Origin: Nemopilema nomurai
Lineage: Eukaryota > Cnidaria > Scyphozoa > Rhizostomeae > Rhizostomatidae
NCBI GenBank assembly: GCA_003864495.1
Contig: ML133388.1
Location: 1,178,738 to 1,242,737 of the forward strand
Direction: 5' to 3'
DNA: 64,000 bases
This document shows, piece after piece, positions 36,997 to 49,597 of this stretch. How positions within the stretch are numbered: the first letter of the stretch is position 1; every line of letters begins with the position of its first letter. The translations under genes and the position numbers were made by a program. The notes under the pieces are model-generated. The model was given only the letters and a program-made list of their open reading frames with translations. It did not search any database and had not been told where the DNA came from.

Positions 36997-37562
36997 TTGT
37001 GATTATTGTTGCGAGATTTTGAGTTTAAGGCAAATGGAGAGATATCATTGGTTGAAATTTTAGTACAAAATGATTAATGGATAATTCAGTTCATCCTTTA
37101 AGTTTCCATCTTAGCAACTTTCTAAGGTAAAGAATTTTTCAGAAATGAGATCTTTTTCATAATATTAATTCTTTTCTATAATTGATTATACAGCAAAAAT
37201 TAAAAAAGAATACTGTAAATCATGGCAAAAATGTGGCACACAATTAGCAAAAAGCTGGCTTTGACACTCGCAGAGAGTTAAGTTTGAAATTGGTAACAGA
37301 GATTGGCCATGTGAAAGATATTATCACTGTGATCAGGGGCAAATTAAGTCTCAGTTAGGCCGCTTGAAGTCAACGTGGAAACAAATTCATACTAGTGACA
37401 ATCAGTTAGAAAGTTGGAAAAGCTAAACTAATTCTTGGAATAGAAGGCTTCTCTTTCTTGTGGTCCTTATCTATGCTTCCATAAAACCGACTTGGATCAT
37501 AACAAAAATCAAAATTAGTAAATCGTTGTTACGAAAAGCTCTAGAAACTATTTGTTAGAAAA
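36997..37562. other. Convergent 3' spacer between RIOK1 and vWA gene
   Basis: Tail-to-tail spacer of 566 bp holding both 3' UTRs. No other feature seen. Confidence 0.6.
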
Positions 37563-40500
37563 TTAAAGAGATCTCTTCCTCCTCTTTTGCATACTTCGGC
37601 GCAACAGCTCTGCAACAGCCTCGTTTGCTTTGTTTTGATACGGAAGCCATATCTGAAAGAGGCTGAACCACGTTAGCACACTAGGAGGTTTTCCATCTTA
37701 ACACTGCATCGCTTGGAATGTTCATAAAATACCTCTTCTGTCGTTTTTATGACCACTTATGTTAGAATTTCAATAAATCTATGCATCAAGAACAAGTAGG
37801 GGAAGTTGTTATTATAAATACTTAAATCAATTTCTACTGAATTCAAAATATTTGGAATAAGGCAAGTTATGACTCGTAAAGAAACTGCTACTTATTTGTG
37901 TCGGCTTTAAAAATTTAAAAAGGGCATCTTAAATACGTCTTCAATATTTTTTGAAACTGGAATGGTCGATCGTATTGGTGTATTCGACACGCTAGAACTG
38001 CAGATTACGTCACTCCAAAGAAGCTACGGTTGTATAAATTCACCAATAATCCATTATTCCGGGGTGCAATTTATGTTCCAGCTTGCTTTTTTTAAAGCAC
38101 ACCTTTTCTATAACCATTCGCGATGCTAGCTAACATGGACCCTTTGAACTGGAAGGATAAAAGGTTCTTTAAGCGACTGCATTTTACTCTTCAATGTGTG
38201 TTTCCCAGCTATCTACCTGTTTGTAAAAGAGCGACTATTGGTTACGAGTACGTACCTTCAAAAGCTGTTTAATCTCATCGATTGTTTTGTTCTTAAAGCT
38301 GCCTCCTGCCATCAGTTTTGGGTGAACGTTCCCTTGTCCAAAGTCGATTAAAGAGCTCCTCTGGGCAGTCTGAGAAACCTTCGAACCCTGCACCACAACA
38401 TTGTTGCTCTAGTGGAAAGAGGGAAATTTAACTTACAAATGATGCAAGAAACTTGATTTCTTTAGTTAGAAGGTGTGCATTTCTTGCTGATGGTGATCTT
38501 TTACTCTTGGCAAGCATTGAAGGGCTTAGAATTATGCTGATTGCAATTGCCTCAAATTGATCACTTGGTACAAGAATGGTAAAGAGCCTGAACCCCAAAG
38601 CAAAACACTATTAGGCATTATTAAACATTATTAAGCCCCTCATTTATTGATCGCGAGAAGATGGTGGACAAGGAACGCGTAAGTCTTATGGAAATGGGCC
38701 TATATGGTTATGTTTATTAGTTTCACAGCAATATCCACACAATATGCAAAATGGGCTTTGAGCTTTTATTGGTGGCCATGGAGTACCATGCGCCTTAATG
38801 CTGTACCAGTAGTGCCTATATAGATACTGCAGCGTTTAACATACGGAAGATAAAACTATTGTTCATGGACAATAATTCGCACGTATCGTGTCGTGAAATA
38901 GGCATGATATAGACTGGTACGTAGAAGTATAGATGATATGTAACGTGTTAGGGTTTTGTTAATTAGTTGTGTTGCGTGCAGTGTCTGTGATTGATCTTAA
39001 TCTTGCTAACAAGCATGTATTGTCTTTTCCCTATGGGTCGTTTCCGTTATTGTGATCACGTTCATTGTTGTAGAGTGACGTATTACTGTTGATTGTCATC
39101 TCCAATTATATTCAGTGTTATATTCAGTGTGTTTCGTGACCATTAAGTCAGTCTTATTTGGAACAGATTGAGAATACATTGATCTATCGACTACGCTGTT
39201 GTCTTACTTGCCTTAGGCCTTTCATCTCACGCTAGCAAAGAACCACAGAATCCTTACTGATACACTTACGTTTGCACCATTGAAGACATTCAGGTAAATA
39301 GCTGGCTTCTCGCACCCTCTTTTGCACCCACAATCCCCGCCACACCCTAGAGAACAAATAAAGATACATAAGAACGACGATTGATAAAGGCGTCGCTAAT
39401 GGCTTGCAATACTGCATTTTGATTTTGAAGTGTTGGGCCAGTCACAATGCATGTAATTAAGATTGCTAGGCCCGAGGATTGTGGTTTTCGAAACTTAAAA
39501 TGTTTCTTAGTGTCGAAAAATGGCAAACTGATTCTTAATGACTACAATCGGAAAAGGGCCTCAACCACAACGAAAAGTTCAAGTCATCCATCTGATAAAA
39601 TATGCTTGGCAGACTTTTAAAACTGTTTGGAAGTTCTAAGAGCCTTTGTTAGCCTTCAAGGAAGTATCAAGGAAGTATTTCACAGCAATGTGATTGGGAA
39701 ATGACGATTAGACAAATCCAGTTCATGTCAATCTACCTATCATATCGAGATTTGACATCCCCATGCTCTATAGTGTCATGTTAATCACCTAACAAAAATC
39801 ACGTCAATCAAAGTGAATCACAATAATTTCGTGATTGCATTGTTCGATTCTCAAAGGCTTGTCGAAGCTGCAGGAAACTCACCGCAACTTTTGCAGTCCT
39901 TGCATTTGCAATCCTTTTTAGCCTCCGTAGTGGTCACAGCAGCTTGTGTTGTTGCTGGTACTGTACTGGTTGCATTTGTGAATGTCACCACGGCTGGCGT
40001 AGCAGTTTCTGTGGGAAAACAATTCGACAGGACTGAATTGATTTGAAATCAAATCCATTTGCTTACGACTTTTTGGTTTAGACTGGATACGATCATGTGA
40101 TTGGCTGCACTGCTTTACAAGCAACTGAATTCCTTACCATAAGGAAGAGCAATATATTGATTTTCTGTGTGTAGTCAGGGGCGTAAAACAAATCTCATAA
40201 CATTTTAGTCGGGCTGTGACGAAAATGTCGGGCAAAATCTTATGTACACTACCCCCCCCCCCCAAACAAAATGCTAGTTACTCCTCTGTGTGTAGTGTTT
40301 TTCAAGCTACTTGGCAAGGCCTAAAACTATTTTTGACATTGTATTATTCGTTTTCGCGTCTTACCCCTACTGAAGGAATGATTAAAGATGTAGATTTCCT
40401 GATATAGTCTATCCTTCTAATGTGACCAATTAGTGTTTGATGGGTAGGTGTGAGCAGAACCTTGTTGAAAAATATGAATCAAAGACATCTTAAGAAACTC

Positions 40501-43500
40501 TTTATTAGGCAAGTAACCATGAGGGTATCGTCTAATTTATAGAAAAATGTCTTCCTGCGTGGCTACACAGTTTTTACACGCTTATTGCAAGTGCTCAATC
40601 ATTAGAAATGTATTTCCTCTGTTATTCTTCCTCCGTCTTGCTTTCTGTTAGTAGTTGATTCTCAGTAAATTCACCCTATTAACAAATTTACCAAAAACAG
40701 CATTTGGTCAGTTATTGAGAAATGAGACCATCATTTTCCATCAGCAGTTTTGGAACTCAAGGCTACCAACTCCCCTTCTAGGTTACCATGTGATAAAGAC
40801 TTTGATTATTTTACGTACTTATCTCCGCTGCTTTGCATGCATATTGTGTTAAATTCCTGACAAATTCGTCGGTGATGAGCTCACTGAATCGCTTTAGCAT
40901 GAACACCTTGTTGGGGTCCCCTGTTATTCGCTCCAGCTGTGTCCTGTTCACCCCACCGCCAACACCAACGGCGTATATAGAGATATTTCTATTTCGAAGG
41001 CCCCTTGCCACCTCTCCTGGTTCAGCCACGATTTCCGTTTTTCCGTCATAGTCACCGGCTGGTGGCGTCTGTTTGCCATCTGTGATGAGAATCAGAATGT
41101 CTTTCACCTTCGGCTGATCTCCGTTCTTCTCGGAGAACAGATCTCTCCCGGCAACATTCAAGGCCTTGTCAATACGAGTTTGATACCCATAGAGAGGCAG
41201 ACCTTCAACCTCTTGTCTAAATTTGGTCAGAGTGTATTGTTTATCAAAGGGAATCACCATCTTCACGTAATCCCCCGAGCTGAAAAGCACGACACCAGCT
41301 CTTGATCCTTTTTCAAGTCCAACAACAGCAGCAACTCTTTGCACAAAGAATTTTTCTTTGGAATAATACTTTTTGATGCTCCTTGAAGAATCCATAACAA
41401 AACCAATGTCAACCTTCTCCCTGCACAAGTTCGATTTTGAGTCGGCTAAAACGAATAAATAACTTTAGCTTGTAGAAATGCAAAATAAAATTGTACGAAA
41501 CGCAGGACTTTAACTTGTGCTTGGCAAAGCTTTAGGCATTTACACAAATTTTAGGCATGGTTATTTTCCTTTTCGGTCTTGAAGATAAAGGTTCCTTTGT
41601 TAGCATTTAAGGCGAAGCCAGTTTACAGTTTCTTTCTAAGCAAGTTTTTCATAAAGGTAAATTGTAAAATAGCTCTGCTGGATGCCTACTAACGGACACG
41701 CCCATGCAGCCATTCTGTCTATGGAAACTTCAGTTTTTAGCCGTGAAGCTGGCTTACTTGACATTGATGACACTTTGGCAAACTAAATTCTGCCTCCAGC
41801 CTCGTTAGGGAGAGCGACTTCGTAATGAGAGCGAGGTAAGAAATGAATAGCAACATCGTAGTAGTAGATCTAAACACTTACCAAGCAATACGCTCAGAGC
41901 TTCGAACTGGTCATCAGCCTCTGAAAACAGAAGATTGACAATAGGCCGTTTAGGAAGCTGACAATTAGAAATTACTGAATTCATTAGATGCTTCGCTTTA
42001 TGTGATTCAGCTTGGTGTATCGAGTGCATCATACCAACGCACAGTTTGTAAACGCGAGAGGAGAAAGCTTGAAAAGTAGTATTCATGCAAAAGCCTAAGT
42101 AAGAGACTTTGAGAATTCTCACACTAATTTGTCAGATGACCTAAAGTTAACTCGGATAAGTAATAGATGACCAATAGTGAACACATTTTGCTACAAGTTT
42201 CAACATAGTGCCACATGGCCTTGGACTTCATTGATCACAGACCAATAAAAAAATCTGGCATAAAAAGATTCCTCTAGCATTTGGCTATCCATTCGAGATG
42301 TTTATTGATAACTTTATTAGTAAGTGTTGAGCTCATATAGTTTCGCTGAGTCCTTGTTCACTAGATCAAACGATACAAAACATAAACTAGATAAGAGAAC
42401 ATTGCACTTACCTATTTTGGCAATCTGTAAAGGAGCTTCAAATGAAACGCTTTCTCCAACTAAAACAAGAATCGTTTTGAAAATTAGGCCATGATTCCCA
42501 CCATGCTTAGAAACAGACAGCTTTCACATTGAACTCGGGTAAATTAAATTCAAGTGTGAAAAGTCTAGATTTGGTATTAATATGCTGCTGACAATGTCGT
42601 TTTGTGGGTATTTCGAGGAATAGAATAATGCAGATTTCTGTGAAGTCCATTCTTAGCAACCTATTTTTCAAAGTGACTTCAGAATCCCATTTCATATTGC
42701 TGAACTTTAGCATGCCAAGGAGAAAATATAATCAATATTTCGCGTTGAAACTCTGTTCTTCAAACGTATGTGGATATGATATTCAAATATTTAATGTCAC
42801 GTGGGGGCCGTGAGGTGATCGTGGCTATCGTACCGGTGACACCATGAAATTGAACATTGGAAAATTCGTGGGTGACATCAGAATTAATCTCTGTCATCCT
42901 TTGCTTAACATTGGCAGAATTTCTAACGATGCATGCTTCATAAGATTATAACCAACTCGTGTGTAATACCGAATATTGTATATAATGCAGTGAAAATTCA
43001 GGTTGTATTCAAATTCCTTGCAAGGATCAAATGTACATATGATTTAGATTCTGAGGTTCTTTTCTTGAATCCTAGTAAGGTTAGGGAGCATTTCACTTCA
43101 TTTATGACTGCGTTGCATTTTTCATAGATTTGCCAGCACTCTAAGTCCATTTAAATAACCAAGAAATCCTTACGCATTTTAAATGATCCAGTTATAAGGT
43201 TGCTGATCAGCTTCAGGGCGCGGGTCGCGCTGTCTTTGTCGTCTGTCCTGTACACGTGTCGGTCATCAATGGCGATGTGGTCCAAGTGCTCCTTCTTGCC
43301 CTCCGCAACCGCCAAGACGTACAGTGTAATGCCGTCATCATGAATTTGCTTCACTGCGTCTTCAGTAGGCAAATTGTCATACGCCGGACCATTATTCAGG
43401 ACCAGGATTACAGATTTCCCGACGCCGAATCTTGTTCCTGGGCTTCCTGAAAAGAGATATCTAGACTCTTGAGCGCAGAAGACAGGCACCACGGAGCAGG

Positions 43501-46500
43501 GGGGGGGGGGGGGCTGAGGGGGCTTTTGCAAAAAATGCGAAATATTAAGTAACAAACTACCAATAAAGCCTTTTAAAAATGGTTTTAGCCCCCCAACTCT
43601 TTTAGAACCCCCCGCCCACTTTTCTCAACGCTCCGCGGTGCCTGGAAGAAACCGTGATGTGGAGCATAGCATTCTTTCGTCTCCGAAAATCGACCATAAA
43701 TAAAAAAACCGGAAACGAACTTTGGGAAAGCTTTTTTGATGCCAGTTCACCCGATACTCAAATTACTTATTTCTGTTGTGCTCTAGGTACGTTCATCAGA
43801 TGTGTACCAACTTACACAGCTGCATGTACAATGTAAGAAAACAGTAAAGAAAGCATAAAACAGACATAAAAAGGCATTTTTAGCATAACTTTTTAGCTGT
43901 AAACCTAATAGTTCTACTAAATACTAAATGCGTAATGAAACAAATACTTTTTTGATACATCAGCACCCAAAACCTACCTGGCTCCAGCATTTGATTCGCA
44001 GTTTGAATAGCTGAAACCAAAGTCTCCTTCTTATACATAGCAACTTGCTTCCCTGAGCTCTTCTCTTGCTTGGACAGGCCCTCGATTTTCTCTAATGCTC
44101 CCTTGTAGCACTGTGCGACGCCATACGTGCAATTGAGTTCGACCAAAACATCAGCCTGTTTCCATGCGAGTACAATACCGAGTCTCGTGCAGTCATGATT
44201 CTCCGGCTTTAATAACCAGGCAAGCTGTTGAAATGCCTCTTTCACCGTTTCAAACTGATTCGGTGCATTGTTGGCCACCTCATACACCAGTACAACATCT
44301 TGGCGATCGATGCAAATCTGTGAATCTGTAAGCAAAGGGGAACTGATCGTTAAGCATGCCCTTATATATGAGATAGATTCTGTAGTAGATGCAGGGGTGT
44401 TGAGCTAGGGGGCTCAATCCTGTACGTATGGTTGTTGCCATTGTACCCTTTGTTTACATCCTGCTTCCTAAAAGGTCCTTTTTCCTTAGAAACAGCCTTG
44501 AACCATTTTACGAAATTTCTAAATTGCTAAAAGCGGCTGAAAGGAAGTAAATATAACATTAAAATTGCAGGCTAGTAGTATTATCAAAAACCATTCACTG
44601 CTCACAGTAGTGATAAAATCCCAATTAGAGCGAAGTAAGTAGGTCGTATTGGCCCACATTTTTGTTAGAATGCAAATATGATTAAGCAAGTCGGAGTAAG
44701 GCGCGGAGTAAGGCTTAGTTTGTGATCCAACGAACGGGACATTTTTTCCTGGCAGGCTTGTTGATCGTAGCTCAGTGAGATGTTTGGGGAAAAATCTTGG
44801 TGCAAATCCCGGGGGTCCACAAGGTGATTGTTGGTGTTACTAAGTTAACCCCCGTCCTAACAGACAGGCTGAGATAAACGATCGGCTTTTTCCTGTCAGT
44901 TTGTCCCAAATATTTTTATCTTCGTTTAAAAGATCAGTTGAAATTTATTAATTTTTCAGTTTTCGGATTGAAAGCGATACAGAGCTGCAATTACTATTGT
45001 CACAATTTCAAAACGAAAAGGAGGAGTTTGCAGAGGTCCACATGAGTAAAACAATGGCTACATTCAGGAAGCTTTTAAAGGTGAAGCAAGTTGAACCGAT
45101 TGTCTATCTGAGGTTTGCCCTTTATGCACATTCTAAATACGTCGTAGATAATCCGTTGACAAGGTTTTGTTTTAATTACCACTCTTTTCCGGCTTGGAAA
45201 AATACGGTTTCGCTCCGGAACCTCTGTTTCGAAATGACAGCTTCTACATTGCCAGGCTACTGCATTAAAGACAATAGATTATGGGAGCGCTGTTGGAGCG
45301 TAGCGTCACCGTGTGAACAGGAGTGAATGAAGACTCGGAAAAAGTTTTGACCCCAAAGTTTGAGTCCTCCTTCTTGTGACTATGTTACAATGTAGATGTG
45401 GCTTGATCTGTCCAAATCAGTCTGGCGGCAATTGCAACGAAAAATAATTGGCGCGAAAAATGCTTGCGTTGTGTCATGCGAGGTCTGAGGGCGACTTGTC
45501 AAAGCTTATACACGAGCAAGTTTCACATATGTCAATTTTTCATATGGCAAATAAAAGCTGGCATGCCAGCTTTTGAAAAAGTACACTTGTCATATGAAAA
45601 ATTGTCATATGAGCTCAAATTGACCTCATCTACACGAGCAAAAAAAAATTGTCAATTAAAAATTGTCATAGAAAACTTGCTCGTGTAAACTACGCTTTAA
45701 GCACGTCAGGCCTTTGAGAAAAAACTGACGGTTTTGCCTTCTCAGTCAAAAAAAAGTCATATGTTTTGACAGATGAGCAAAAGCTGACGGAAAAACTGAT
45801 TGTGTATTTCAGGCTTAAGAGATTCGAGGCGTAGGTAGGGATGTTGAGGAATTTAAGTCATTGTTTAGGGAAGTCTTTAGTAATTGTCTAAGATTGTTGG
45901 CTTTGCAGAAAATATTAGAGAACGATCTCGCTGCTTTTATTTTCTTCGCTTCACGACCTTTGCACCACGAGAGTCGCTCTCTCTTTTTCTATCATTCACG
46001 AGAACAAAAAATCAGTTGAATCTTTGAAGGAAGTCTCAAAGGGGACACTCTTTGGCGATCATCAACGGGGCATTTTCGTTGTTGCTCCTGCCTCTTTCCG
46101 ATCCTGTTTCAACACCTTTTCATCGTGGCAATGTGAGTTGCCCCGCCAAAGAAAACGGGAAGCAGGAAACGGTACAAGGTGCGGATTGGTTGTGCTAGTC
46201 TTTGCAAACTCACGCCACGATCAAAGTACCTCGGGTATCAAAGACAAATTCATTTAGATACAGTCCACTATTATATCCTCTAGAGGATCTCATTCCCATG
46301 GAAGTGAATATGTAGAAAGGTTTGGCTTACAAAAAAGTTACGACTTACCGGGGGGTGTGGGGGGACATATAGGGACGGACGATATTTTTGTGCTTTCCGG
46401 TAAATTTTGTTTTGATTCAGTAAAAAGCTTATTTGGTAGTCAGTAGTGATGAAATGACGCTAGTTTCTTCCTTACTTGTCTTCTCGTCGAGTCGGTTGTA

Positions 46501-47183
46501 GTTTTTCTTTCAATATAATAAACTACTTGAAATCGAAGAACGCTTCAAAGCGATGCGTATTATCGAACATTGTATAATTGAATATTGTGTAACTAGTTAC
46601 GGCTGAAAGTTTTTGTTACAGAATGCAAATATCCAAGAAATTATAGTTATAACGAGGAACTGGAAAATGTGCGTTACTATTATTTGAACCTGAAGGGCGT
46701 GACACTAAAATCCGATCATAATCTAACACCACCCCCCCCCCCCTCAAATCGTTGCCTTTTAAATCCGCCCCTGGGGACATTACAAATTGTTCGATACACA
46801 TTAACCACCCTGCAACTTTCCATCTACAAACAATGTAAAGCGAAGCAAAGTTTGCCAATCCTAGGTTTGCGGGATGTTGCATTTCGTTACAAATATTGTG
46901 CAGGGGGGTGGCTTAATAGCTACTTGCATGTCAAACTTGAAAAGCCCCAAAATATCAAGAAATTCCAAAATCTTTTTAGAAACCACTGTTTATTAAATCA
47001 CACAAAGATATAAGACAAATCGTCAAACGAATTTCGCCTGGTTTTGCTTCCGTCAAGAACCACTGCCCCGACTGTGGCCAATGGAACAGAAAATTAGTAA
47101 ATAGTACGGAAAAAATACATACGTGTTTGAAAAACCAACGCAAAGCCAACGGCCAAGAACAAGATGGCGTTTTTATTCAACAT
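37563..47183 (-). CDS. Secreted protein with two von Willebrand A domains and Cys-rich tail
   Basis: Ten exons on the minus strand: 47183-47123, 44325-43978, 43446-43174, 42459-42412, 41920-41882, 41445-40819, 40008-39883, 39346-39270, 38408-38256 and 37652-37563. All have GT-AG borders and matching phases, giving 613 residues. The first exon is a signal peptide (MLNKNAILFLAVGFALVFQT). The first vWA domain (about residues 24-228) lacks the DxSxS metal site; VLVYEVANN stands in its place. The second (about 265-455) has an intact MIDAS, DIGFVMDSSRS, and ILITDGKQ. A Thr-rich stretch, eight cysteines within 21 residues and a basic end (QKRRKRSL) follow. Such vWA proteins usually act in extracellular matrix or adhesion. 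The specific family is not recognised. Confidence 0.88.
38409..39269. other. Intron of vWA gene
   Basis: No exon or repeat recognised between vWA exons 8 and 9. Confidence 0.5.
40009..40818. other. Intron of vWA gene
   Basis: No exon recognised. A run of about 12 C at 40251-40262 is the only notable feature. Confidence 0.5.
42460..43173. other. Intron of vWA gene
   Basis: No exon or repeat recognised between vWA exons 3 and 4. Confidence 0.5.
43483..43644. mobile_element. MITE with 16-bp inverted ends and 5-bp target duplication, copy 2
   Basis: Ends CAGGCACCACGGAGCA and GCTCCGCGGTGCCTG, flanked on both sides by GAAGA (43478-43482 and 43645-43649). Same family as 17902-18083. It lies in the vWA intron, 37 bp upstream of the exon 3 border (43446) in gene orientation. 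Confidence 0.88.
44761..44820 (+). mobile_element. tRNA-like sequence, probable SINE head
   Basis: A polymerase III box A-like motif, TAGCTCAGTGAG (44768-44779), is followed 20 bp later by a box B-like motif, GGTGCAAATCC (44799-44809). The segment is too short for a tRNA and I see no complete anticodon arm, so a tRNA-derived SINE or a decayed tRNA fits best. The body would run on to about 44930, without a clear 3' tail. Confidence 0.4.
45507..45690. mobile_element. Foldback element with nested palindromes
   Basis: Outer ends share ACACGAGCAAGTTT (left) and AACTTGCTCGTGT (right, inverted). Inside are CATATG-containing inverted blocks and a perfect 22-bp palindrome at 45553-45574 centred on GGCATGCC. 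The sequence should fold into a long hairpin or cruciform. No coding capacity. Confidence 0.65.
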
Positions 47184-48039
47184 CGTGACTGCTGCTGCAG
47201 AACCGAACTGGATGGAATGCACAGAAAGTCCGAAGCTCACATGTGCTTGGGCGTTCCCAATGCAAATGGATCTCAACAACTGCAAACAAGGACAAAAGGA
47301 CGGATGACAGTTGCAAACAAACTCTTATCATGCCGTGTTCCTGTCCAATGTGCTGACTTGTCATCACATATGTGATGTTTGTTAGATTTAAGAAGGAAGG
47401 CAAGCAGCATGACGACTAGCCTTCACGGAAGTTTTTGGTCTGTGACGCAGGCTACATGACGACTTGATTACTTCCCTAGACTCGTATTCGAAATTTGCGT
47501 TTCCCCTTCCCGCCATCCGTCTCCTTCGCACAAGTCCACAGGAGGAAAAGAAATACTCCTCTCTCGAGCACGAAATATACTTGAAGCAAATCTACTAGAC
47601 TCACTACTCTGAAGATTTCGAGATTTCGATTTTTTAGCTCTTTACCTTGCATTTCTATATCAATTTTTGGGTCTCATCGGATGCATTTCCAACAGTTTCA
47701 AAGAAATAATTTGTGACAAATACCTAACACAGTTGGGAATCTACAAGAGAGAATACCGTAATAAGTACGGCATAATAATTAACGCGTGACATTGGTATAA
47801 TCCTTCTCAAGAACTATCCCAGAGGTCTTTCAAAACATATATATATATCCTATAATTATCTCAAAACGACTAAGAGCAAAATATTTCAGAAGCTTCTTGC
47901 CCCTAAAACGGTGCATGCCTAAACTGTTTTCTCTTGCTGCTACTTTTCCATAATTCTTACCCCCAGGATGAGGTACGGGGCTCATATATATACTGAACTA
48001 AAAACAATACATATAGGTAAATGAAATGGTGAAAGGAAG
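47184..48039. other. Upstream region of the vWA gene
   Basis: Should hold the vWA promoter and 5' UTR. No other gene seen. Confidence 0.4.
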
Positions 48040-48434
48040 TACACGCTTTTTTATAAGGAACCTACCCCAAGGCCTAGTTCCGAAAGTTCCTTATCTGTAG
48101 ACCTCAAATCATCAGATTTTAGTACCAAAAGTTTCTTAAAAGTTCCTTAATTTTCACTGCACATCAATTAGCCTTAACACTTAATAGAGAGAGGGGCGAG
48201 ACAGCATATACGGAAACTACTCAATGATGCACTTGACACACGAACAATCTATGGGAGTATTGGCTGCAAATGAATGGAACCGGGTTTTTAGTTCTTGATG
48301 CTTGCAGTTATAAAAATTTTACAAATCGAAAAGTTCCGTAGAGATTTCATTTTTAGTAATATAAATTCTTTATATATTTCGGCCTTCTACTTGTAGGTTC
48401 CTAATGAAGTGGTTCCTTATAAAAAAAGCGTGTA
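48040..48434. mobile_element. TA-flanked MITE, full-length copy (395 bp)
   Basis: Inverted ends TACACGCTTTTTTATAAGGA and TTATAAAAAAAGCGTGTA with flanking TA. Nearly identical in length and content to the copy at 18938-19334. Confidence 0.85.
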
Positions 48435-49200
48435 ATCTACTGAGTGACGAGCGGGGTGGGGTAGCGTGATATCCTTAAATACTGGGTTGCTATGGCGATC
48501 TACGTAACATGCTGATAATTGACGTAGGTATGAAGTTACTCACAATAATACAAAGATTAACCTAATACACGTGATACAAAAATGCGGAACGAGCAAGGAA
48601 AATTACAGAATACCAAGAGTGATTAGGTAAGGAAAATCAAACGAATGGACTAGAAAGAATTAGCAGTATTACAAGACCACAAATGAAGAAATCGGGACAG
48701 CTCGAACGAAGCTGTGAGAGGCATTTGTATACAAGCATTTGCAATTTTTTCTTAACATTTAAATTAAAAATCAATGACTGGAGAAACAACTCTTAACATC
48801 TAAAGCATTGAGTCATGGTAAATAGCGGTTCTCCGCAGAGGGGTTTGTTTGTTTTTGTGTGACAAGTTTGGTTCATGTGATCAGATACGTGTGCAGTTTG
48901 CTTGACAGCCCATCAGATTGGTGAAGCTATCATAGGGAACTAACAATATTTGCATTTTGGGTATACACTTTCACTTATCGTTACTCTATACATTTAACAA
49001 TTTTTAGCTACATACAAAACGCAAATAACTGTTATGTGTAAATAAAGCATGAGGGCCAGGAGAATATAATTTTGAGTCGATATCAAACAGTCTCAATCTC
49101 ATTGCCTAAGAAGTTTTTATAAACAACTAGAGAAAATTATCATGGAAATTAAGACGTGAGTTCTAGGAGGTTTCAAATAGAGAAATAGAGTTTCAATAGA
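48435..49200. other. Intergenic region, no gene seen
   Basis: AT-rich sequence between two transposable elements with no coding signal. Confidence 0.5.
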
Positions 49201-49474
49201 TACCGTAAATCCTCGAATTGCCCCCCCCCCTCGAAAAAGCCCCCTTCGAATAAGCCCCCACCCTAGAACTACAAACTTTCAATAAGCCCCCCTTCGAATA
49301 AGCCCCTCCTTGATTTGTTAAATTACGACTCCTAAGGTTGCCTTTGGCATTTTAGTGAATTACCAGAAAAATTTATATTTTTGTTAATGATCTAATCAAA
49401 TGTTACTTTATACTTAGATTATTTTTTATATTATGAAAAGAAAGAAATTTCAAAAAATTCGAGGATTTACGGTA
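49201..49474. mobile_element. Palindromic-end MITE, copy 2 (274 bp)
   Basis: Perfect inverted ends TACCGTAAATCCTCGAATT and AATTCGAGGATTTACGGTA. The C-rich block (AATAAGCCCCC) lies in the opposite orientation to the G-rich block of the copy at 24973. It ends about 120 bp upstream of the eL22 start codon. Confidence 0.85.
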
Positions 49475-49567
49475 GAGAGAAAGCCGTTCGTGCCCAGGCA
49501 TCATGAGGTAATTTGACCGGCCCAGACCCCTAAAATCCCCATAAAGACCACGTTGCCTTTGGCTCGT

Positions 49568-49582
49568 CCTTTCGACCTCTCA
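49568..49582 (+). promoter_or_regulatory. Possible 5' TOP pyrimidine tract of eL22
   Basis: CCTTTCGACCTCTC lies about 16-30 bp before the eL22 start codon. Ribosomal protein mRNAs typically begin at a C within such a tract, which places them under mTOR-dependent translational control. The true transcription start is not visible. Confidence 0.4.
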
Positions 49583-49597
49583 GATTCTGTAGGCAAC

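Larger units (their letters stand above)
44326..47122. other. First intron of vWA gene
   Basis: A 2.8 kb intron between the signal-peptide exon and the first vWA exon. It holds a tRNA-like SINE head (44761-44820) and a foldback element (45507-45690). The ORFs at 44997 and 46024 have no family resemblance. A C-run at 46731-46743 is low complexity. Confidence 0.5.
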
